Assembly (NCBI RefSeq): GCF_000252855.1
Contig: NC_017045.1
Location: forward strand, 1,054,001-1,118,000
DNA from: Riemerella anatipestifer ATCC 11845 = DSM 15868
Lineage (GTDB): Bacteria; Bacteroidota; Bacteroidia; Flavobacteriales; Weeksellaceae
DNA: 64,000 nt
Reading direction: 5' to 3'
Below are positions 55,241 through 64,000 of this stretch, piece after piece. The stretch's first letter is position 1, and each line of letters opens with the position of its first letter. Under the pieces are notes generated by a model. The model did no database searches, was not told the origin of the DNA, and worked only from the letters and a program-made list of their open reading frames with translations. The translations under genes and the position numbers were made by a program.

Positions 55241-56651
55241 CCCCCCCTATTTTAAAAAAGACAATATTGGTGAGCTTTTGTGGATACTTTATTCCTACTT
55301 TTATTTCGTTTGTTAAGAATTTTTCTAATGCAAACGCTCCTCTTCGTCCTTGCCATTCCATTATCAATAAAAAGCCAACTAGAATCAGAGTAGCTAATGC
55401 CGCCTTATTAAGACTAGGAAAACTGAATAATGATGGTTGAAATATGTTAGTAACATAAGAAATAGCATGAGCCATACTTTCTGCTCTGAAAAAAATCCAC
55501 GCAAAAACCATCAATCCAAAGGTAGTAAGCATATTAAAAACATCTCTTAAAGAAGGTAACAGTCTATCGTGAGCCACCACTTCTATATTATTTCTATTCG
55601 TTTTCAATATAATGGACGGCATTATGAAAAGGGCATTTAGAAATCCCCAAGCAATAAAGGTCCAATTTGCTCCGTGCCAAAATCCACTCACCAAGAAAAT
55701 AATGAAGGTATTTCTAATTCTCATCCAATTTCCGCCCTTGCTCCCGCCCAAAGGAATGTACAGATAATCTCTAAACCACGTAGAAAGAGAAATGTGCCAG
55801 CGTCTCCAAAATTCTGCTACATCACGAGAAAAATAAGGATAAGCAAAGTTCTTCATCAAATCAAATCCAAATAAGCGAGAAGTACCTATGGCAATATCCG
55901 AATAGCCAGAAAAATCTCCGTAGATTTGAAAGGTGAAAAATATAGCTCCAAGCACTAGCGTACTTCCCGAAGAGGTATCTGAACTCGCAAAAATCTGATT
56001 AGCATAAACCGCACAGTTATCCGCTATTACCATTTTCTTAAATAGCCCCCAAAGAATTTGACGCATACCGTCCACCGCCTTAGTGTAATCAAATTCCCTC
56101 TTTTTATAAAATTGAGGTAACAGGTGCGTGGCTCTCTCAATAGGTCCTGCTACTAACTGCGGGAAAAAACTCACAAAGGCACTAAATGCTATGAAATCTT
56201 TGGTTGGCTCCAATTTTTTCTTATACACATCTATGGTATAGCTTAATGTTTGGAAAGTATAAAAACTAATCCCCACAGGAAGCAAAATATTAAGTGTATG
56301 AATAGATGGTTTTTGTCCAAAAAAAGTAAATGCTGCTATAAAGTTATCTATAAAAAAGTTACAATACTTAAAGAATCCTAAAAACCCTAAGTTAATTATC
56401 ACACTAATGATAAGATACATCTTTCGTTTTTTAGGCTTCTCATCTAATGCCAGTAATCTTCCTAAAGAATAGTCTAAGATTGTACTAAATAGGATAAGAA
56501 AAAGAAAACGCCAATCCCACCAACCATAAAAAACATAACTTACAACTACTATAAAAAAGTTTTGCAGTTTTATATTTCTATGAAATACAAACCAATAAAG
56601 TATAAAAACTATCGGTAAAAATATCGCAAATTCTATTGAGTTAAAAAGCAT
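55230..56651 (-). CDS. MBOAT-family O-acyltransferase, C-terminus frameshifted at G7
   Basis: A multi-pass membrane enzyme (about 10-12 segments) of the AlgI/PatA type, 473 residues in the current frame. The MBOAT catalytic histidine lies in SGFWHGANWTF. Segments such as FFPQLVAGPIERA, YSDIAIGTSRLFGF and FRDYLYIPLGGSKGG are typical. It moves acetyl groups for glycan O-acetylation with the SGNH protein encoded next. The frame ends in IGGVIY right after a G7 tract, without the usual last transmembrane helix. The missing end is present out of frame downstream. Either the tract was misread or the gene is switchable, so the product's activity in this isolate is uncertain. Confidence 0.9.
   Translation of the reverse strand: MLFNSIEFAIFLPIVFILYWFVFHRNIKLQNFFIVVVSYVFYGWWDWRFLFLILFSTILDYSLGRLLALDEKPKKRKMYLIISVIINLGFLGFFKYCNFFIDNFIAAFTFFGQKPSIHTLNILLPVGISFYTFQTLSYTIDVYKKKLEPTKDFIAFSAFVSFFPQLVAGPIERATHLLPQFYKKREFDYTKAVDGMRQILWGLFKKMVIADNCAVYANQIFASSDTSSGSTLVLGAIFFTFQIYGDFSGYSDIAIGTSRLFGFDLMKNFAYPYFSRDVAEFWRRWHISLSTWFRDYLYIPLGGSKGGNWMRIRNTFIIFLVSGFWHGANWTFIAWGFLNALFIMPSIILKTNRNNIEVVAHDRLLPSLRDVFNMLTTFGLMVFAWIFFRAESMAHAISYVTNIFQPSLFSFPSLNKAALATLILVGFLLIMEWQGRRGAFALEKFLTNEIKVGIKYPQKLTNIVFFKIGGVIY
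55241..55247 (-). repeat. G7 homopolymer (C7 on the plus strand) at the MBOAT frameshift
   Basis: Seven consecutive C on the plus strand (cccccccta) in a low-GC genome. It lies exactly where the MBOAT frame departs from the expected C-terminus. Such a tract is prone to slipped-strand mispairing, and also to sequencing error. Confidence 0.85.
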
Positions 56652-56655
56652 AAAA

Positions 56656-57576
56656 CTATCTCACTTTATGATACAAAAAACTAAAGGGTAAAAGTCCCCA
56701 ACTTAACACCTTGATTAGAGACGGTTGAATATCCATCAAGATATTTCTAAAAGAACTTCCATTTTTAAATGAATAGTACTGATAGCCTACAATATTCCTT
56801 AGTAATGCTTTAGGATACGCCAATAACCTCCCTCCATAGCTATTGAGAAAAGACAAATGCCCTTCCTTTAAACCATAAACATTCTTTCCCGTCCATCTGG
56901 TATTAGAGACGGAGGCAGCGTCATCTTCGTCTTTGTGATAAACCCTCACCACTTTATTAATAAACCTTGTTTTAATTCCTTTAGCATCATACTCGTTAAA
57001 AATTACCGATTGCGGAATGTAGCCTTTCCCTTTGTAGGAGCTATAATCCTTCCCAAGAATTTGGCGGTGGTAAGTTGGTGTAATAAAAATTCCAAATTTA
57101 TCTCCTCTAACCTTGTACTTATAACGCATATCGAAAATACTTCCGTCAAACCCACCGTGAGGATATTCATCGCCCACTATTTTTCCACTTTCATCTACGG
57201 AAAGTCCCATCACACCAATGTACTCTTCAGGATTGTTAATGGCTTCCACCTCATTAAGGAGAACTTCCAAAGCATCATCAGGGTAAGAATCATCAGAATC
57301 TACCACCATATGGTAAGGTGTAGTAACCTTCTTTATACCATCTAACACCGTTAAAAACTTATGCTGGTTAGGCTGATAGCAATACTCTATCTCAAACGGA
57401 CTTTCTTCCTTAAATCCTTCCACCACTTCTTTAGTGTTATCGGTAGAACCATCGTCCATAATCAACCACTTAAAGCCTAAAAAACTCTGCTTTTTTAAAG
57501 AATTAAACACCCGTGGCAAAGTGTGAGCGCGGTTATAGGTTGGCGTAACTATCGTAATTTTTATATCGTTGTTCAT
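56656..57576 (-). CDS. Glycosyltransferase family 2
   Basis: About 306 residues with a GT-A fold. The N-terminus TIVTPTYNRAHTLPRVF, the LIMDDGSTDNT segment and the DxD-like VVDSDDSYPDDAL (metal and nucleotide-sugar binding) are all present. An acceptor-side region follows, without membrane segments. It probably transfers a sugar to the growing polysaccharide unit. A start 4 codons upstream (57588) abuts the stop of the preceding gene directly. I prefer Met 57576, which puts the first strand at the usual distance. It lies 4 bp before the MBOAT gene, so the two are co-transcribed. Confidence 0.9.
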   Translation of the reverse strand: MNNDIKITIVTPTYNRAHTLPRVFNSLKKQSFLGFKWLIMDDGSTDNTKEVVEGFKEESPFEIEYCYQPNQHKFLTVLDGIKKVTTPYHMVVDSDDSYPDDALEVLLNEVEAINNPEEYIGVMGLSVDESGKIVGDEYPHGGFDGSIFDMRYKYKVRGDKFGIFITPTYHRQILGKDYSSYKGKGYIPQSVIFNEYDAKGIKTRFINKVVRVYHKDEDDAASVSNTRWTGKNVYGLKEGHLSFLNSYGGRLLAYPKALLRNIVGYQYYSFKNGSSFRNILMDIQPSLIKVLSWGLLPFSFLYHKVR

Positions 57577-57588
57577 TTTTAAATGCAT

Positions 57589-58755
57589 TTACTTGGTAGC
57601 TACCAATCTCTCAAACACTTCCGTAACTTGAGCATATATCTTTTTCTCATCAAACTTTTCATCAGCCCCTAATGTTCCTTTCTTAATTTTCTCCACCAAC
57701 TCTGTATTAGTAAGGAATGCTTTCATTGCTTCAAAAAGTTCATTTTCATTGTAATTAACTAAAATGCCGTCTTTCCCATCATCTATCATCTCGGGTATGC
57801 CTCCTACATTAGTAGAAATTATTGGTTTCCCTAAAGCCATAACTTCACCTATCGTTAGCGGATAACTCTCCGATTGAGACGGTAGCACAAAATAATCCGA
57901 CGCTTTAACATAAGGCCAAGGATTTTTTTGAGTATCCAAAAGTAAAAAAGTTTTTTCTACGGATAGTTCTTTAGCTTGATTTTTCAGATTTTCCATTTCA
58001 TTTCCTCCACCTATAACGGCAATAGAGTGTAGCAACCCTTCGTCTATCAATCGTTTATGAACTTTTATTAAAGTATGATAACCTTTTCTACTATGCAACC
58101 TTCCAATTGAGGTAAAGCACGGACGGACATCAAAATTTACTTTAAAAGCCTCTGCTTTTTCTCTCGCTTCATTGATTTTAATGACATTGTAAATAACCGA
58201 ACTCTTTGGGTAAGTTACACCATACAAATCTTCTATCACCTGTCTGGTTTGTGCAGCCCCAAAAATCATCCAGTCAAACCTCTTCATCAAATCAATGCGT
58301 TTTTTTACCCTTGCCTCATCTTTATCGTAGCTAACATCAGTGTGGAACCACCCTACCTTTTTAGATTTTTTATTAGGGGAATTAAGCACCATCTCAAATT
58401 CCGCATAGCCCGGCGATACTTCTATATCGTACTCTTCCTTTACTTTAAAAGCATAAAGCAAACTCGGAAATTTATCGTAGAATTCTAACTTCAATCGCCT
58501 TAGTCCCAGTTGTATTTTTTGAACAAAAGCATTTTGAGACATCTGCTCTCTCCCTTTTTCCACAACGATAAGCCTAATATCTTTAGGTATTTCGGAGACC
58601 AATTCGCCTTGATACAAATTAAGCATTAAAGCCAAATCAAACTTATCCTTAGGAAGGTTTCTCAACAAATCCAAAACCACTCGTGGCACCCCTCCCATCT
58701 CTAAAGATCTAAGCCTAAATAATACTTTTATTTTTTGTGATTTATTATTAATCAT
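57589..58755 (-). CDS. Glycosyltransferase family 4 (paralog of the gene at 53049-54197)
   Basis: A 388-residue GT-B-fold enzyme. The N-terminus VLFRLRSLEMGGVPRVVLDLLRN lines up with IRIGSLRHGGAEKVLVTFLKN of the other GT4, and both continue with a similar LMLNLYQGELVSEIP-type segment, so they arose by duplication. The C-terminal donor domain has FTSIGRLHSRKGYHTLI and SESYPLTIGEVMALGKPIISTNVGG, a GT4 donor motif with a Glu pair. It immediately precedes the GT2 gene. The acyltransferase remnant ends 1 bp upstream. Confidence 0.9.
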   Translation of the reverse strand: MINNKSQKIKVLFRLRSLEMGGVPRVVLDLLRNLPKDKFDLALMLNLYQGELVSEIPKDIRLIVVEKGREQMSQNAFVQKIQLGLRRLKLEFYDKFPSLLYAFKVKEEYDIEVSPGYAEFEMVLNSPNKKSKKVGWFHTDVSYDKDEARVKKRIDLMKRFDWMIFGAAQTRQVIEDLYGVTYPKSSVIYNVIKINEAREKAEAFKVNFDVRPCFTSIGRLHSRKGYHTLIKVHKRLIDEGLLHSIAVIGGGNEMENLKNQAKELSVEKTFLLLDTQKNPWPYVKASDYFVLPSQSESYPLTIGEVMALGKPIISTNVGGIPEMIDDGKDGILVNYNENELFEAMKAFLTNTELVEKIKKGTLGADEKFDEKKIYAQVTEVFERLVATK

Positions 58756-59831
58756 CTAATTATTATTTTTACTGTAGTACTTTCTAATCCATAAGTTCAC
58801 AGGTTCTTCAATATACTTGAACAGTACAATTGATATAATATTTAAGACAACAAAAATAAATAACTTATTGCTCCAAATATTATTATTGATAAATATTGGG
58901 ATAAAACCTTTATGAATTAAATAGAATATATATGAGCTTTTTCCCAGTAACACCATAAAAGGAGCAGATAAAATTTTACTAATAAAGGTTCTTTCATGGA
59001 TAAGCCCCCATAACAGAGGCGCTATTCCTAATAAAGATAAAGCTCCCATAGAGACAAACACAGCGGGATCATACTTTAAGTCGAAAATCGCACGGAAATA
59101 CTGCATTCCTATAAGATATACGAGTATAAAACCTATCCCTACATAAGTAACCTTATCTTTTAATATATGTATACTTTTACTTTGTTTACTAACCAACAAG
59201 GCTAAACCTATTCCTACAAAAAACTCTATAATATAAGTAGCTATATTCTTTTGTAAGAAACCTCCTAGATTGGAAAAGTTAGAAAAAAATTCCTTCATTC
59301 CAAAACCAAAAATGAAAATAAAAATTGGCAATAAATAGAGCCAAATTTTCTTTTTCTAATTAAAATAAAATAAAACGGTGCTGTTACATAAAACATTTCT
59401 TCTAAAGTAAGCGTCCACCCTTGTGCCACTCCTCCTAAAAAATATTCTTTAAAAAATGCCTTTGTCATTGTAAAGCTCAACAGAGCCTCTATTGTTTTTT
59501 CTTGAGTCCAAATACCAGAAGTAAGATAGCCACTTATAAAAACCCCTACTGTAATCAAAAAATACATGGGATATATCCTTGCAAATCTATTTACCATATA
59601 CTTCTTGAAATCTATAGGGTTTTCATTAAAATATCTATAAGTTATTAGAAACCCACTCAATACAAAGAACATATCCACTCCTATATGAAATTCCCATACA
59701 ATATTAGCTATCCATTTTGGGTAAGAATGTGATTCATTTTTAAATGGGAAAAAATGGTATATAAAAATCATCCAAGCAGCTATTGCTCGATATCCTGTAA
59801 GGGCAGGAAAAAAAAGTTTATTATTATTCAT
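58756..59831 (-). pseudogene. Acyltransferase family 3, split by a frameshift
   Basis: Two overlapping frames together encode one acyltransferase-3 membrane protein of about 359 residues. The first (59831-59295) carries the N-terminus with ALTGYRAIAAWMIFIYHFFPF (Arg/His signature), FFVLSGFLI and GWTLTLEEMFYV, then loses the family pattern after FILIRK. The second (59331-58756) holds the missing C-terminal membrane segments. Joining after one extra A in the run AGAAAAAGAAAA (minus strand; T5 at 59351-59355 on the plus strand) reads IRKKKIWLYLLPIFIF and restores the protein. It is the first gene of the polysaccharide block. It may be a true inactivation, a phase variant or a sequencing error. 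Confidence 0.8.
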
Positions 59832-59859
59832 TAGAAATTATCCACTCTATAATTTTCGG

Positions 59860-59894
59860 CAAAGATAAACAAAGTAATTATGTTTTTTTAACAA
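59860..59894 (-). promoter_or_regulatory. Candidate promoter of the polysaccharide block
   Basis: On the minus strand: TTG (59894-59892), a 24-nt spacer, then TATCTTTG (59867-59860). The spacer is one nt longer than usual. It lies 28 bp before the acyltransferase start and would drive the seven genes to 52280. Confidence 0.5.
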
Positions 59895-59974
59895 GTTAAG
59901 TTCATACTTTGTTTATTTATAAAATAATAAATAAATTTACGCTCTAATGAATCCTAAAAAGTAATTTTACCAAA

Positions 59975-61312
59975 ATGAAAGTACTCATTAAAAACGCTCA
60001 AGTCGTCAATGAAAACCAAATTTTTCAATCAGATATTCTTATCGAGAATAGTTTTATCACTAAGATAGCCCCCTCAATATCAGAAACCGAAGCCTACCAA
60101 ATCATAGATGCTAAAGGCCTATACCTTCTACCTGGGGTAATAGACGACCAAGTCCACTTTAGAGAGCCTGGGCTTACCCATAAAGGAACTATTGAAACAG
60201 AAAGCCGTGCTGCCGTTGCTGGAGGTGTTACGAGTTTTATAGAACAGCCCAACACCGTTCCTAATGCGGTTACACAAGAACTTTTAGAAAATAAATATCA
60301 GATAGCTTCGCAAACTTCCCACGCCAACTACTCTTTCTCTATGGGTGGAACTAATGACAATTTAGACGAAGTCCTAAAAACCAACCCTAAAAATGTAGCT
60401 GCCATAAAACTTTTCTTAGGTTCTTCCACAGGAAATATGTTGGTGGATAATCCAGAAATTTTAGAGGAGATTTTCTCTAAAGTTAAGATGCCTATTTGTG
60501 TACATTGTGAAGACGAAACTACCATTCGTAAAAATACAGAAGACTACAAAACCAAATTTGGCGATGATATTCCTGTAAAATACCATCACCTCATCAGGAG
60601 CGAAGAGGCTTGTTTTATTTCATCAGCTAAAGCTGTAGAACTCGCTCAAAAAACAGGAGCAAGACTACATATTTACCATTTATCAACCGCTAAAGAGACC
60701 ATATTATTAGATAATATGGCTCCTCTAAAAGACAAAAAAATAACTTCAGAAGTTTGTGTGCATCACCTTCATTTTACTAACGAAGATTATGAAACTAAAG
60801 GTAGTCTTATCAAATGGAATCCTGCCGTTAAAACTCAACAAGATAAAGACGGCTTATGGGAAGCGCTGCTTGATGGTAGAATAGATGTGATAGCAACAGA
60901 CCACGCCCCACATACCTTAGACGAAAAACAAAAACCTTACACACAATGCCCTTCGGGAGCACCTCTTGTACAGCACTCTTTGCAAACGATGTTAGAGTAC
61001 CATAAAAAAGGAAAGGTAAGTCTAGAAACCATTGTGGAGAAGATGTGCCACAATCCAGCCATCATTTTCCAAATAGAAAAGAGAGGCTTTATAAGAGAGG
61101 GCTATAAGGCAGATTTAGTCTTGGTAGATTTAAACGCTGAACAAACAGTTTCAAAAGAAAATATACTTTATCATTGTGGATGGAGTCCGTTAGAAGGCGA
61201 AACCTTTCATTCCCAAATCACTCACACCTTTGTTAATGGGCATTTGGCTTATCATAATGGAGAAGTTTCCTCTAATAAATACGGAGAAAGACTTTTATTT
61301 GATAGAAACTAA
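59975..61312 (+). CDS. pyrC: Dihydroorotase
   Basis: It closes carbamoyl-aspartate to dihydroorotate in pyrimidine synthesis. The 445-residue amidohydrolase has VIDDQVHFREPG with metal-ligand His61 and Arg63. The AIKLFLGSS segment holds a lysine that could be carbamylated, CVHCEDE and LHIYHLSTA hold further His residues, and the catalytic Asp lies in IATDHAPHTLDEK. The length and motifs fit the longer dihydroorotase class. It is divergent from the polysaccharide block. A near-consensus TAATTTTA precedes the ATG. The next gene begins 37 bp past its stop. Confidence 0.92.
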   Translation: MKVLIKNAQVVNENQIFQSDILIENSFITKIAPSISETEAYQIIDAKGLYLLPGVIDDQVHFREPGLTHKGTIETESRAAVAGGVTSFIEQPNTVPNAVTQELLENKYQIASQTSHANYSFSMGGTNDNLDEVLKTNPKNVAAIKLFLGSSTGNMLVDNPEILEEIFSKVKMPICVHCEDETTIRKNTEDYKTKFGDDIPVKYHHLIRSEEACFISSAKAVELAQKTGARLHIYHLSTAKETILLDNMAPLKDKKITSEVCVHHLHFTNEDYETKGSLIKWNPAVKTQQDKDGLWEALLDGRIDVIATDHAPHTLDEKQKPYTQCPSGAPLVQHSLQTMLEYHKKGKVSLETIVEKMCHNPAIIFQIEKRGFIREGYKADLVLVDLNAEQTVSKENILYHCGWSPLEGETFHSQITHTFVNGHLAYHNGEVSSNKYGERLLFDRN

Positions 61313-61349
61313 ACTTTAATAAAAAAACAATAAAACTAAATTATTCATT

Positions 61350-64000
61350 ATGAGATTGAAAAAATCATTTATCCTTTTGATGCTTTTCCTATCGTTAGGG
61401 GTATTTGCCCAAAATTACAAATGGAAAAGTGCTTCGTCTGCTGGATACGACTACAAGTATGTTACCAGCGACCCAATGAAAGCCCGTTTCTACACTCTAA
61501 AAAACGGACTGACTGTAATTCTTAGCCCTACGCCTAAAGACCCTAGAATCCAATGCTACATTGCGATAAAAGCGGGAAGTAAAACAGACCCAGCTACCAA
61601 CACAGGTCTAGCTCATTACCTAGAACATATGATGTTTAAAGGAACTGATAAATACGGCTCGTTAGACTGGGCAAAAGAAAAAGTAGAGCTTGACAAAATA
61701 GATGCTTTGTACGAACAGTACAACAAAACAACTGATGAGGTTAAAAGAAAAGCCATCTACCGAAAAATAGACTCTATTTCTGGAGTAGCTGCCAAGTTTG
61801 CCATTGCCAACGAGTACGACAAAATGATGTCTGCTATGGGAGCTCAAAACACAAATGCCTTTACAAGTTTTGAACAGACGGTTTACACAGATGATGTACC
61901 TAGCAGTTCATTGGACAAATATTTAAAGGTACAAGCGGAAAGATTTAGAAATCCTATTTTAAGGATATTCCATACCGAGTTGGAAGCAGTTTACGAGGAG
62001 AAAAACCGAAGCCTAGACAGTGATGGCGATAAAGTTTTTGAAACTCTTTTCGCTAACTTGTTTAAAAACCACAACTACGGTAAGCAAACCACTATCGGTA
62101 CTGTGGAACACCTTAAAAACCCTTCTTTAGTAGAGATTAGAAAATATTTTAACACTTACTATGTGCCTAACAATATGGGCATCATTATGTCGGGAGATTT
62201 TAACCCAGACGAAGTGATTAAGAAAATAGACCAAAGTTTTGGTTATATGAAATATAGCCCTGTACCTAAGTACACTTTCTCTCCAGAAACACCTACCAAT
62301 CAGCCTATTATTAAAGAGATTGTAGGTCCTGATGCAGAAGGTCTTACTATGGGCTTCCGTCTTCCAGGTAATAAAGACAAAGATGTTCTGTTAGCTGATT
62401 TGGTAGGACAGATTTTAACCAATGGTAAAGCAGGACTACTAGACCTCAACCTTGTGAAAAAACAAAAACTTCTTTCCGCAGGAGCGTTCTCTTTTTTGCT
62501 TATAGACCACGGTGTACTTTACATTAGTGCTAAACCTACCTCTGGACAATCTTTAGAAGAAGTAAAAGATTTGGTACTTAACGAAATTGACAACCTGAAA
62601 AAAGGAAACTTTGATGAGCAGCTCATCACTTCTATCGTAAATAATATGAAGAAGATGAAAATCAAAGATTCTGAAAACTATGGCGACCGTGCTAGTGTTC
62701 TAATGGACGCCTTCACTTCCGAATTAGACTGGAAAGACCAAGTGGCTTATGTTAACAACCTTTCTAAAATCACAAAACAGCAAGTGGTAGATTTCGCTAA
62801 CAAATATTTAGGGAACAACTATGTTGCAGTACTCAAAAGAAAAGGTGAAAAATCTGAAAGCATCAAGATAGAAAAACCTGAAATCACTCCAGTAGAAACC
62901 AATGCTGACAAACAAAGTGATTTTGTGAAGATGGTTGCTTCTATGCCGAGCAATAGTTCTAAACCTGTATTTTTAGACTATAACAAAGACCTTAAAAAGT
63001 CTAAACTTGCACAAGCAGAAGTGCTTTATGTGCCTAACCAAGACAATAGTCTTTTCAGATTGATGTATCGTTATAAGATAGGAAGTCTTAACGATTTAAA
63101 GCAATCTATCGCTTCACAATACATTCAGTTTTTAGGAACAGATAAGAAATCTTCCGAAGCTATTTCTAAAGAGTTTTACAGAATCGCTAGTAGCTTTAAA
63201 GTATCTACAGGAGAGGAATATACTACCGTTACAATAGAAGGTTTACAAGAAAACTTCGACCAAGCCGTGAGCCTATACGAAGATTTAGTTCTTAACGCTA
63301 AACCTGATGAAATTGCCCTTACCAACCTAAAAGCTAGGCTTATGAAAGGTAGAAAAGATGCTAAACTTAACAAAAATGCTATCTTACAAGGGCTTACTAG
63401 CTATGCGACTTATGGAGCGGACAACAAATTCAACTATGTGCTTTCAGACGATGAACTTAACAAAATCACCGCTGATGAACTTGTGGCGAGAATTAAACAA
63501 CTCAACAACTACGAGCAGACCATTATTTACTACGGTCCTGAAAAACTAAATGTACTTGTAAACAAATTGAGTAAACTCCACAAGATGCCAAGCACTTTGG
63601 CAAAACCAACCCCTACGAAGGTATTTACACAAGTAAAACAGGATAGAAATCAAGTTTTATTTGCTGACTATGATATGGTTCAAGCTGAAACTAGATGGAT
63701 TAGAAATACAGACCTCTACGACCCTAACAAAACCGCATTAGTAAAGGTATTCAATAATTACTTTGGTGGTGGTATGGGTGCCATTGTGTTCCAAACCATT
63801 AGAGAGAGTAAAGCTTTAGCTTACAGCACCTTTGCTTACTATGTTCAGCCAAGCAAAAAAGAAGAGAAGTACACTTTATTAGGATATGTAGGTAGCCAAT
63901 CGGACAAGTTCAACGAGGCAACTACTTCTATGAATGAGCTACTTAACAAACTCCCAGAACTTCCAGAAAACCTCAACCTAGCTAAAGGACAAACCAAAAA
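61350..64000 (+). CDS. M16-family metalloprotease, truncated by the window end
   Basis: The reading frame opens at ATG 61350 and stays open to the last base, giving 883 residues with no stop. A signal peptide (hydrophobic core, cut near VFAQ) makes it periplasmic. The inverted zinc motif HYLEH (residues 89-93) and a downstream acidic segment ELEAVYEEKNR (210-220), which supplies the third ligand, mark the active first M16 domain. A second, apparently inactive M16 repeat begins later; FNNYFGGGMGAIVFQTIRES (about residue 800) is typical of it. Family members degrade oligopeptides. Complete proteins of this type are around 950-980 residues, so only a small C-terminal part is missing. Confidence 0.93.
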   Translation, partial: MRLKKSFILLMLFLSLGVFAQNYKWKSASSAGYDYKYVTSDPMKARFYTLKNGLTVILSPTPKDPRIQCYIAIKAGSKTDPATNTGLAHYLEHMMFKGTDKYGSLDWAKEKVELDKIDALYEQYNKTTDEVKRKAIYRKIDSISGVAAKFAIANEYDKMMSAMGAQNTNAFTSFEQTVYTDDVPSSSLDKYLKVQAERFRNPILRIFHTELEAVYEEKNRSLDSDGDKVFETLFANLFKNHNYGKQTTIGTVEHLKNPSLVEIRKYFNTYYVPNNMGIIMSGDFNPDEVIKKIDQSFGYMKYSPVPKYTFSPETPTNQPIIKEIVGPDAEGLTMGFRLPGNKDKDVLLADLVGQILTNGKAGLLDLNLVKKQKLLSAGAFSFLLIDHGVLYISAKPTSGQSLEEVKDLVLNEIDNLKKGNFDEQLITSIVNNMKKMKIKDSENYGDRASVLMDAFTSELDWKDQVAYVNNLSKITKQQVVDFANKYLGNNYVAVLKRKGEKSESIKIEKPEITPVETNADKQSDFVKMVASMPSNSSKPVFLDYNKDLKKSKLAQAEVLYVPNQDNSLFRLMYRYKIGSLNDLKQSIASQYIQFLGTDKKSSEAISKEFYRIASSFKVSTGEEYTTVTIEGLQENFDQAVSLYEDLVLNAKPDEIALTNLKARLMKGRKDAKLNKNAILQGLTSYATYGADNKFNYVLSDDELNKITADELVARIKQLNNYEQTIIYYGPEKLNVLVNKLSKLHKMPSTLAKPTPTKVFTQVKQDRNQVLFADYDMVQAETRWIRNTDLYDPNKTALVKVFNNYFGGGMGAIVFQTIRESKALAYSTFAYYVQPSKKEEKYTLLGYVGSQSDKFNEATTSMNELLNKLPELPENLNLAKGQTK

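Noticed and set aside
58756-59831. Two separate small acyltransferase genes
   Set aside because: The frames overlap, and each holds only half of one family; a one-base shift joins them at the right point.

Overview
The window looks like chromosomal DNA from a low-GC flavobacterium of the family Weeksellaceae (Riemerella/Chryseobacterium group). Riemerella is my best guess, at roughly 0.6. The reasons are the partial 16S gene, the SusC/SusD pair, SprA (type IX secretion), a type IX sorting domain, Bacteroidota promoters (TTG, 17-23 nt, TAnnTTTG) and the absence of clear Shine-Dalgarno sequences. ComF and DprA fit a naturally transformable organism. I saw no CRISPR array, prophage, insertion sequence or transposase.

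Layout. 1-1742: start of an rRNA operon on the minus strand, with two tandem promoters. 1743-14414: mostly minus-strand housekeeping genes. These are a DUF72 protein, a serine hydrolase, class I ribonucleotide reductase (nrdB-nrdA), comF, tRNA-Cys, an HD hydrolase, gdhA, a putative operon ending ruvC-globin-dprA, and an Lrp regulator. 14538-19211: a methionine-rich leader peptide, a strong terminator hairpin, then susC and susD. 19310-29137: ruvA-sprA, then queD-lpxH-hydrolase. 29161-43976: prolyl oligopeptidase, bcp, nth, tsf, a secreted protein, accA, gltX, a GH3 protein, clpB, pth, an acetyltransferase-like protein and a PAP2 phosphatase. 44159-49283: an AT-rich pair, a 1348-residue secreted protein with a type IX sorting domain and an acyltransferase. 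49409-52146: SulP transporter, small secreted protein and beta-carbonic anhydrase, probably a bicarbonate module. 52280-59867: a surface-polysaccharide cluster. 59975-64000: dihydroorotase and a truncated M16 protease.

The observations I rate highest are three. First, a 29-codon leader reading M-I-M-I-M-M is followed by a 13-bp terminator hairpin ahead of susCD, beside a divergent Lrp gene. This looks like amino-acid attenuation of a nutrient-uptake system rather than of a biosynthetic operon. Second, a run of seven G at the 3' end of the MBOAT O-acyltransferase puts its expected C-terminus out of frame. Third, the first gene of the same cluster, another acyltransferase, is split by a one-base frameshift in an A-rich run. 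The last two are either sequencing errors or slippage sites that would vary surface-glycan acylation. All functions are read from motifs and family knowledge; no database search was possible.
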